Assembly (NCBI GenBank): GCA_947643945.1
Contig: CANRXN010000092.1
Location: 1 to 5,222 of the forward strand
Direction: 5' to 3'
DNA: 5,222 nt
Origin: an uncultured Clostridium sp.
GTDB taxonomy: Bacteria > Bacillota > Clostridia > TANB77 > CAG-508
The notes beneath the pieces are model-generated. The model was not told the DNA's origin and did no database searches. It saw only the letters and a list, made by a program, of their open reading frames with translations. A program made the position numbers and the translations under genes. Numbering within the stretch: the first letter of the stretch is position 1; every line of letters begins with the position of its first letter. This document shows positions 1 to 5,222 of this stretch, piece after piece.

Positions 1-706
1 AAATTCTCCTAAAATTTTATAGTATTTGGTTTTTACAAAGTTTCTAATTTCTCTTTCTCTTCCCACTATCATACCTAACACACATGTCATAACACGCCCA
101 ACAGAAATAGATGCTTTGTCTTCATGGATACTTTGTGCTAGTTTTCTTCCATAGATAATCGATAGTAATCTAGAAAAGTTAATTCCAATTAGGTAATCTT
201 CTTTTGCCCTTAAATAGGCACTATCAGATAAGCTATCATACTCTGCTAGGTCTTTAGCTTCTCGAATGCCTCTTGTGATTTCTTCTTCTGTTTGGGAGTC
301 AATCCATACACGTTTCATTTTGGCTTTTGGGTTTGGCTTTGCCATCATAAAAACTAATCTTTGTATATATTCTCCCTCTCTTCCGAGAGTCTCCTGCATT
401 ATAGATTTCTTCAACATCCTCTCTTTGCATCAATTCTTTTACAATATTAAATTGATTGGCAACAGCAGGAATAATTTCGTATTTCCATTCTTCTGGGATA
501 AATGGCAAAGTTTCTAGTCGCCATTGTTTTAACTTTTCGTCATATTTGTCTGGATAGCTCATGGTTACTAAATGGCCTACACACCAGGTGATAATCCATT
601 CATTTGATTCTAAGTATCCATTTTTTCGGTTTGTGGTTATTTTTAGTGCTTTTGCAAATTCCATTGCAACTGATGGCTTTTCGGTTATTAATAATTTTTT
701 GCCCAA
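1..706 (-). CDS. topB: DNA topoisomerase III-like type IA topoisomerase, N-terminal part, with an internal +1 frameshift
   Basis: Type IA topoisomerases cut and reseal one DNA strand. Here the TOPRIM domain begins at residues 5-12 (LLITEKPS, putative catalytic Glu9), with GHLV at 44-47 and the metal-binding stretch GDSGREGE at 105-112. The central domain follows, with SVGRV at 201-205, where the family usually continues Q-T-P but this protein has M-T-C. The active-site tyrosine would lie beyond the window edge. The zero frame breaks after Ser107 at a CGG codon (385-383) and would stop at 301-299. Skipping one base restores an open frame from GGA (384-382) to base 1, giving about 235 residues in the window. 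I chose the TTG at 706-704 as start because it lies two bases after the upstream HD gene's stop and places the protein start where the family has it. An AAGGAAA site lies upstream, and no ATG occurs before residue 15. Family assignment is strong. Whether the gene works depends on the frameshift. Confidence 0.88.
382..388 (-). other. Putative +1 frameshift site in topB (TCT CGG A)
   Basis: On the minus strand the gene reads GAC TCT CGG AAG. Reading TCT then GGA, with C385 skipped, gives Asp-Ser-Gly-Arg-Glu-Gly-Glu, the conserved TOPRIM acidic motif. Without a shift, translation ends about 28 codons later at the TGA at 301-299. The surplus base could formally be any one of 385-388. Just upstream, the minus strand carries AGGAG (395-391), two bases before the TCT codon, similar in layout to the stimulatory site in prfB. 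The need for a one-base skip is seen directly. That the cell performs it is inferred. Confidence 0.7.
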
Positions 707-708
707 TT

Positions 709-1467
709 TTATCTTTGTTTCCTTTCTAGGTATTCGTTTACTACTTTTTTTACTTTTTTCATTTCTTCTTTGGTTTCTGGTATTTGATAGCAAAAACGGT
801 CAATCATTTTATTGATATTGTTGCTTTGTTTTATTTTTTGTAAGCTATAGGAAAAATTCAAGTCAAATACAAATGAAATAAAACTTAATACTTCGTCTAT
901 TTTGCTTTTGGCATTTCGATTGTCTGGTAGTTTTTCTTGGTAAAATTCTTGTAACATTTTGGGTTCTAATTTTCCTTCTTCTATGCTTTTTATTACTTCT
1001 GGTGATTTCCAATAGATTTCAGCACCTTCATAGATTAGGTCTATTTTGTCAGAATCTTTTATGATTTTAGAAAATAGTTCTTGCTCTTTGGTTAAGCCTT
1101 TACTTAATTCATATCGGTTATGTTCATAAATAGCAGTTAGAATAATGTCGTCGTATTTTTCTTCTTTGGTAAATCTTCGAAGGTAGTTGTCTTTTTTTAA
1201 AAGTTCTACTCCTGCTTCTCCATGATTGAATTTTTTGGCTTCGTTTGTTGGTTTGTATTGCTCGAATCTTCCTATGTCATGGAGTAACCCTATTAGTTCT
1301 GCTAAAGTTACATGTTCTTCTGGTACTTTTAAGTTGTTTGCTAACTCTTTACTATTTTTTGCTACTCTTAAGACATGCGCTAACTTGTTTTCTACTTTTG
1401 GGTTATCTATTTTTTGTTCTTTTACATGTTTTATTAGTTCTTGTTTTGCTTTTTGGATTTCTATCAT
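709..1467 (-). CDS. HD-domain protein (second of a tandem pair), putative metal-dependent phosphohydrolase
   Basis: This 252-residue protein has an HD-domain pattern in its N-terminal 150 residues: His31, the His63-Asp64 doublet in LLHDIGRFEQ, His82 (NHGE), His116 (EHNRY) and an acidic KDSDKID segment at 137-143. HD proteins are usually divalent-metal phosphohydrolases acting on nucleotides or phosphoesters. The substrate here is unknown. The C-terminal 100 residues are helical, charged and rich in Lys and Glu, with no motif I recognise. No signal peptide or membrane segment is visible, so it is probably cytosolic. The start ATG is preceded by AAGGGGAAAG, which overlaps the TAA of the upstream paralogue ten bases away. 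The stop lies two bases before the proposed TTG start of topB, so the three genes look like one transcript with translational coupling. No in-frame CGG is present and the reading frame is intact. Confidence 0.85.
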   Translation of the reverse strand: MIEIQKAKQELIKHVKEQKIDNPKVENKLAHVLRVAKNSKELANNLKVPEEHVTLAELIGLLHDIGRFEQYKPTNEAKKFNHGEAGVELLKKDNYLRRFTKEEKYDDIILTAIYEHNRYELSKGLTKEQELFSKIIKDSDKIDLIYEGAEIYWKSPEVIKSIEEGKLEPKMLQEFYQEKLPDNRNAKSKIDEVLSFISFVFDLNFSYSLQKIKQSNNINKMIDRFCYQIPETKEEMKKVKKVVNEYLERKQR

Positions 1468-1477
1468 TTCTTTCCCC

Positions 1478-2242
1478 TTATTTTTCTTTTAGGTATTGTT
1501 CTACTTTTTGGTATATTTTATTTAGCTTTTCTTGCGTTTGATGGTCTTCAAATTGGAATCTTTGGTATATTTTTTTAAAATATTCTTTTTCTTTTACTAT
1601 TTGCAAACTTTGATTATAATTAAAGTCAAATACGTAAGCAAAATGGCTTACTAGAACATCTGCTGCTGTTTTTCTTTTTTGATAATCAATCGCTTCATTT
1701 TCCATAAATTCTTGATATATTTCGTTTGAAATTTTTTCTTTTTCGATGTTGCTACTTCCCCATGCGGTTTCTTTGTTTTCAAAGGTTAGCATGTATAAAA
1801 TGTCAATTTTGTCGGCATCTCGAATAATTTTGGAGTGTAATAATTCTTTTTCATTGGTTATTTCCATGTCTTCTTTGTTTCGATTGTGATTTAGGATTGC
1901 TGTTTTTATGGTTTTATCATATTGTTGGTTTTGGATAAATTCTCTTATTTTTCCTTCTTTAAGCAATATTTGTACGCCTAATTCTCCATGGTTGATGCTT
2001 TTTTGGTCATTAAAGGTGTTGTATCTTTTTACTTGTTCAAATCTTCCTATGTCATGAAGTAATCCTATTAGTTCTGCTAAGTTCACATCTTCTTCTGGTA
2101 GTTCTATTCCTTTTGCTATTTGTTTTGCATTTGTTGCTACTCTTTCGATATGCCCTATTTTTACTCGTATTCTGTCATTGCTTGGGTCGTATTGGTTTAC
2201 ATAGGTTTTTAGGGCTTGTTTTGCATTTTTTATTTCTATCAT
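1478..2242 (-). CDS. HD-domain protein (first of a tandem pair), putative metal-dependent phosphohydrolase
   Basis: This 254-residue protein is a paralogue of the next gene. Both begin MIEI, and both carry LAELIGLLHDIGRFEQ at residues 55-70. Putative metal ligands are His31, His63-Asp64, His85 (NHGE), His119 (NHNR) and the acidic segment RDADKID at 141-147. A short FAYVFDFNYNQSLQ stretch near residue 205 matches FSFVFDLNFSYSLQ-like residues in the paralogue, so the C-terminal domains are also homologous. HD enzymes hydrolyse phosphoesters, but nothing here identifies the substrate. It is the first gene of the leftward operon, with a strong GAGGTGA ribosome site four bases before the ATG and a good sigma-A-type promoter upstream. 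It is probably soluble and cytosolic. The frame is intact and contains no CGG codon. Confidence 0.87.
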   Translation of the reverse strand: MIEIKNAKQALKTYVNQYDPSNDRIRVKIGHIERVATNAKQIAKGIELPEEDVNLAELIGLLHDIGRFEQVKRYNTFNDQKSINHGELGVQILLKEGKIREFIQNQQYDKTIKTAILNHNRNKEDMEITNEKELLHSKIIRDADKIDILYMLTFENKETAWGSSNIEKEKISNEIYQEFMENEAIDYQKRKTAADVLVSHFAYVFDFNYNQSLQIVKEKEYFKKIYQRFQFEDHQTQEKLNKIYQKVEQYLKEK

Positions 2243-2246
2243 GGTT

Positions 2247-2253
2247 TCACCTC
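2247..2253 (-). promoter_or_regulatory. Ribosome binding site of the first HD gene
   Basis: GAGGTGA on the minus strand, four bases before the ATG at 2242-2240. It is a near-perfect Shine-Dalgarno match and fixes this start codon. Confidence 0.85.
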
Positions 2254-2262
2254 GTGGTTTTT

Positions 2263-2291
2263 ATTGTATCATTTTTCTTTTGGTTATTCAA
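2263..2291 (-). promoter_or_regulatory. Sigma-A-type promoter of the HD-HD-topB operon
   Basis: The minus strand has TTGAAT (2291-2286), a 17-base spacer and TACAAT (2268-2263). Both boxes are one or two mismatches from the consensus. Transcription would start near 2256, leaving a leader of about 15 bases before the first HD gene. No operator or riboswitch could be recognised. Confidence 0.7.
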
Positions 2292-2319
2292 GCCGATTTC
2301 GTTTTTCCGTAAAAAAGCC

Positions 2320-2348
2320 TTGAAACAACGCTATTTTTGTTGTATAAT
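2320..2348 (+). promoter_or_regulatory. Sigma-A-type promoter of leuS
   Basis: TTGAAA (2320-2325), a 17-base spacer and a perfect TATAAT (2343-2348). Transcription should start near 2355, giving a leader of only about 25 bases. That is too short for a T-box leader, which often controls leuS in Bacillota. The two divergent -35 boxes are 28 bases apart, so one bound protein could affect both promoters, but no dyad operator is obvious. Confidence 0.8.
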
Positions 2349-2364
2349 AAAAAACAAAAAAAGT

Positions 2365-2372
2365 GAAAGGGG
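2365..2372 (+). promoter_or_regulatory. Ribosome binding site of leuS
   Basis: GAAAGGGG, seven bases before the ATG at 2380-2382. It supports this ATG, which is also where LeuRS proteins normally begin (MEYKFNEIEKKWQ). Confidence 0.8.
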
Positions 2373-2379
2373 CTTACAT

Positions 2380-4771
2380 ATGGAATATAAATTTAATGAA
2401 ATCGAAAAAAAATGGCAAAACTATTGGGACGAAAACAAAACCTTCTTTACTGATGTATGGGATTTTTCAAAACCAAAATTCTATGCCTTAGATATGTTCC
2501 CTTATCCATCACGGACAAGGTCTACATGTAGGACATCCAGAAGGTTACACTGCAACTGATATCATGTCTAGAATGAAAAGGATGCAAGGCTATAATGTGC
2601 TACATCCTATGGGTTGGGATGCTTTTGGGCTTCCTGCTGAGCAATATGCTATTAAGACAGGAAATCACCCTGCTGGTTTTACAGCATCTAACATCGAAAC
2701 CTTCAAAAAACAATTAAAAATGCTTGGTCTTTCTTTTGACTGGGACAAAGAAATTTCTACTTGTGACCCAGACTATTACAAGTGGACACAATGGATATTT
2801 AAACAATTATTTGAAGACGGTCTTGCCAAATTAGTAGAGATGCCTGTCAACTGGTGTGAAGAATTAGGCTGTGTATTATCCAATGACGAAGTTATCAATG
2901 GTAAAAGTGAAAGAGGTGGCTTCCCTGTTGTTCGTAAGAATATGAAGCAATGGGTACTCGATATTCCTAAATATGCCGATAGCTTGTTAGATGGTTTAGA
3001 TGATATTGATTGGCCAGAATCTACTAAGGAAATCCAAAAAAATTGGATTGGTCGTAGCGAAGGTGCTGAAGTTATATTTAAAGTAGCAAATCATAATAAC
3101 TTAGATTTTACCGTATTTACCACCAGACCAGATACTTTATTTGGTGCTACTTATTGTGTATTAGCACCAGAACTTCCTCTTGTTGATCAAATTACAAATC
3201 CTGCACAGAAACAAGCTGTAGAAGATTATAAAAAATTAGCAGCTAGCAAAAGTGACTTAGAAAGAACTGAACTTAGTAAGGATAAAACTGGTGTATTTAC
3301 AGGTAGTTATGCTATTAATCCTGCCAATGGTAAAGAAATTCCTATTTGGATTGCTGATTATGTTTTAGCAAGTTATGGAACTGGTTGTATTATGGCGGTT
3401 CCTGCTCATGACCAAAGAGATTATGAATTTGCTACTAAGTTTGGTATTGATATTATTCCTGTCCTAGAAGGTGGAGATATTTCAAAAGAAGCTTTTACGG
3501 AAGATGGTTTGCATATCAATTCTGACTTTTTAGATGGCCTAAAAAAGGAAGAAGCTATTGCTAAAATGCTTTCTTGGTTAGAGGAAAATAAATTAGGCTC
3601 TAAAAAAGTAAATTATAAACTTCGTGAATGGATTTTTGCAAGACAACGTTATTGGGGGGAGCCAATTCCAATTGTGTATCTTGATAACGAAATGAAGTCT
3701 TTAGAAGATAACAGTTTACCTTTGGTTTTACCAGAGTTAGAGGATTACGCCCCATCCAAAGCAGGTGCTTCTCCTTTAGACAAAGCAACAAGTTGGGTAA
3801 ATACTAATTTTGATGGCAAACCTGCTAAACGTGAAACTAGTACAATGCCAGGAGCTGCTGGTTCTAGTTGGTATTTTTTAAGATACATTGACCCTAAAAA
3901 CCAAGATGAGTTAGCCAATAAAAAGTTACTCGAATATTGGTTACCAGTTGATTTATATGTTGGTGGTCCAGAGCATGCTGTCGGCCATTTGTTATATTCA
4001 AGATTTTGGAATCAGTATTTATATAACAAAGGTGTTGTTCCTATTAAAGAACCATTTGCTAAACTTCGCCATCAAGGTATGATTTTAGGTAGCAATGGAG
4101 AGAAAATGAGTAAATCCAAAGGAAATGTTATTAATCCAGATGATATGGTAAATCAATATGGTGCAGACGCTCTAAGAGTTTATGAGATGTTTATGGGACC
4201 TATTGAAGCTGCTAAACCTTGGGATCCAAATGGAATCGATGGTTCTAAAAAATTCCTAGATAGAGTTTGGAGATTATATACGGAATCTGGAAAAATTAAG
4301 AACGAACAAAACTCTAATTTAGAAAAGGTTTATCATTATACAGTAAAAAAAGTTACCAATGATTATGAAACTATGAATTATAATACGGCAATTTCACAAA
4401 TGATGATTTTTGTAAATCATGCTAATAAAGAAGATGTTCTTCCTCTTGATTTTGCAGAAGGCTTTTTGAAATTGTTAAATCCTGTTGCTCCTCATATTAC
4501 AGAAGAGTTATGGAGTATTTTAGGTCATACTAATACGATTGCTTATGAAAAGTGGCCACAATATGATAAAGCAAAAACAGTTGCTGATCAAATTACGCTA
4601 CCTATTCAGTTAAATGGTAAGCTAAAGGCTACGATTCAAATTGTTCCTGATGAAGAGGAGTCTATCATAAAACAAAAGGTTCATGATATGATTGACGCTA
4701 AATTAGAGGGAAAAACAATTGTAAAAGAAATTTATGTTAAAAATAAAATTTATAATATTGTTGTGAAATAA
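2380..4771 (+). CDS. leuS: Leucyl-tRNA synthetase, complete, with an internal +1 frameshift near the 5' end
   Basis: LeuRS, a cytosolic class Ia enzyme, joins leucine to tRNA-Leu using ATP. With one base skipped at 2512, the gene gives 796 residues, close to the usual bacterial length. Visible parts are the HIGH-type motif HVGH at 49-52, WDAFGLPAEQYA soon after, and a Bacillus-like insertion with NWCEELGC that lacks the usual zinc-binding cysteines. The CP1 editing domain has TTRPDT at 247-252 and the AHDQRD segment around 342-347. The KMSKS motif is at 575-579, followed by an anticodon-binding domain and the usual C-terminal end in NIVVK. Without the shift, translation would stop at 2557-2559 after 59 residues. 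A restart at the ATG at 2564 would lack the HIGH motif and so could not be active. It is transcribed alone from its own promoter and closed by a hairpin. All parts after the shift are intact, which argues against a decaying pseudogene. Confidence 0.95.
2509..2515 (+). other. Putative +1 frameshift site in leuS (TCA CGG A)
   Basis: The zero frame reads CCA TCA CGG ACA. Reading TCA (Ser44) then GGA (2513-2515, Gly45), with C2512 skipped, gives YPSGQGLHVGH, the invariant N-terminal segment of LeuRS. The zero frame meets TGA at 2557-2559, fifteen codons on. The surplus base is not in a homopolymer run, so it is not a typical run-length sequencing error. No Shine-Dalgarno-like sequence lies just upstream. 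The frame change is seen directly. In-cell frameshifting is inferred. Confidence 0.72.
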
Positions 4772-4785
4772 TCTTTCTTAGATTT

Positions 4786-4830
4786 GCCTATTAGAACTTA
4801 TGTTAAATTTTAAGTTCTAATAGGCTTTTA
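4786..4830 (+). terminator. Hairpin terminator between convergent genes
   Basis: Perfect 15-bp inverted repeat: GCCTATTAGAACTTA at 4786-4800 and its complement at 4811-4825, with a 10-base loop, followed by TTTTAT. It begins 14 bases after the leuS stop and acts as its probable intrinsic terminator. The same hairpin starts two bases after the stop of the opposing gene, so it may serve both directions, although its minus-strand tail is not T-rich. Confidence 0.82.
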
Positions 4831-5222
4831 TAATCCTTGAACTTTTGTGTTTAAGTAGTATATTTCTTGGTCATGTTTTAATAGTTTTTGCTCAATAAAA
4901 CTGATTTTTTTGTCTTGCTCTGTTCCTTTTTCTTGGTTTACACAGAAGGCATCAAATAATGCTTTTATTTTGTCTCCGTGTTCGTGTTCTATTACTGCTA
5001 CACTTCTGCTGATGTTTCTTGTTTCTTGTTGTAGTTCTGGAATTGTTTGACTTTGGATTTTTTCTACTGTTTCTCCAATTTTTCTTGTTTCTTGTTGTAA
5101 CTCTGGAATTGTTTGACTTTGGATTTTTTCTACTGTTTCTCCAATTTTTCTTGTTTCTTGTTGTAACTCTGGAATTGTTTGACTTTGGATTTTTTCTACT
5201 GTTTCTCCAATTTTTCTTGTTT
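4828..5222 (-). CDS. Hypothetical repeat-containing coiled-coil protein, C-terminal part only
   Basis: An open frame of about 131 codons enters from the right window edge and ends at the TAA at 4830-4828. Its start is outside the window. The visible N-terminal part consists of three 22-residue repeats (KIGETVEKIQS QTIPELQQETR), each equal to two 11-residue units. This spacing and the rich Glu, Gln and Lys content suggest a long helix, perhaps a coiled coil. The non-repeated tail carries IEHEHGDKIKALFDAF and then KISFIEQKLLKHDQEIYYLNTKVQ, again helical. This tail resembles the ends of uncharacterised small Bacillota proteins, an impression from memory that I cannot confirm. I do not recognise a function. 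No membrane segment or catalytic motif is visible. No in-frame CGG is present. The frame is supported by the absence of stops and by repeats that are multiples of three. Confidence 0.72.
   Translation of the reverse strand, partial: TRKIGETVEKIQSQTIPELQQETRKIGETVEKIQSQTIPELQQETRKIGETVEKIQSQTIPELQQETRNISRSVAVIEHEHGDKIKALFDAFCVNQEKGTEQDKKISFIEQKLLKHDQEIYYLNTKVQGL
5015..5222. repeat. 66-bp in-frame tandem repeat, about 3.15 copies
   Basis: Copies start at 5015, 5081 and 5147, with a partial fourth from 5213 to the window end. Copies 2 and 3 are identical. Copy 1 differs from them at two adjacent bases (5034-5035). Each copy encodes 22 residues of the leftward coiled-coil protein. The near-identity points to recent expansion by slippage or recombination, and the array continues outside the window. 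Confidence 0.93.

Noticed and set aside
299..793. Open frame beginning with an ATG at 793 as the topB start
   Set aside because: The first 29 residues overlap the HD gene, are basic and unlike the family, and the conserved start lies at the TTG at 706.
1226..1541. Plus-strand hydrophobic frames antisense to the HD genes
   Set aside because: They are rich in Leu, Phe and Ser only because they mirror Lys- and Glu-rich coding sequence. No promoter or conserved motif supports them.
2522..2531. Short palindrome CTACATGTAG just after the leuS shift site as a stimulatory hairpin
   Set aside because: Its arms are only three to four pairs once a loop is allowed, and the bases encode the conserved LHVG segment. 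A role in frameshifting cannot be supported.
2113..2559. Open frame starting at 2113 that runs into the leuS N-terminus (148 codons)
   Set aside because: Its upstream half is antisense to the first HD gene and crosses the promoter region. Only the part from the ATG at 2380 matches LeuRS.
3600..3791. 63-codon minus-strand frame inside leuS
   Set aside because: It is antisense to conserved LeuRS coding sequence and has no convincing ribosome site.
2564..4771. Truncated leuS starting at the ATG at 2564
   Set aside because: It would lack the HIGH motif, and the sequence before it encodes conserved LeuRS residues in the same frame back to GGA at 2513.
1..5222. Reassignment of AGG to Met or TGA to Trp
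   Set aside because: AGG falls at positions where Arg is expected (KRMQG in LeuRS), Trp uses TGG throughout, and no in-frame TGA occurs in the restored genes.

Overview
The window is AT-rich DNA from a low-GC Gram-positive bacterium (Bacillota, Bacilli- or Clostridia-like, probably uncultured). This rests on AT-rich codon choice, strong Shine-Dalgarno sites, TAA as the stop of all four gene ends present, and a leucyl-tRNA synthetase that resembles the Bacillus form in its zinc-less insertion and editing domain. I cannot name the species.

Layout: positions 1-2242 hold a leftward operon read in the order HD-domain protein 1, HD-domain protein 2, topoisomerase III-like protein (cut off by the window start). 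A 137-bp divergent promoter region (2243-2379) follows. leuS runs rightward at 2380-4771 and ends in a 15-bp stem hairpin (4786-4830). A convergent, leftward, 5'-truncated gene (4828-5222) encodes a coiled-coil protein whose visible upstream part is a 66-bp tandem repeat. No RNA genes, CRISPR arrays or insertion sequences were seen.

The main observation is that the two well-known enzymes, topoisomerase III and LeuRS, are each broken by one extra C at the same kind of place. The surplus base lies between a TCN serine codon and a GGA glycine codon, so the zero frame reads TCT CGG A in topB and TCA CGG A in leuS. Skipping one base restores the conserved protein exactly (DSGREGE in the TOPRIM domain, PSGQGLHVGH at the LeuRS HIGH motif), and the rest of each gene stays open. 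I found no other in-frame CGG in about 1,650 codons of this window, so CGG occurs in frame only at the two breaks. This points to a genome in which CGG is unread or poorly read and acts as a +1 frameshift site ('TCN CGG A' read as Ser-Gly), rather than to two unrelated pseudogenes or sequencing errors. It remains an inference from two sites.

The operon genes may share a nucleic-acid or nucleotide-related role, but nothing in the sequence shows how the HD proteins and the topoisomerase cooperate. leuS is a stand-alone housekeeping gene.
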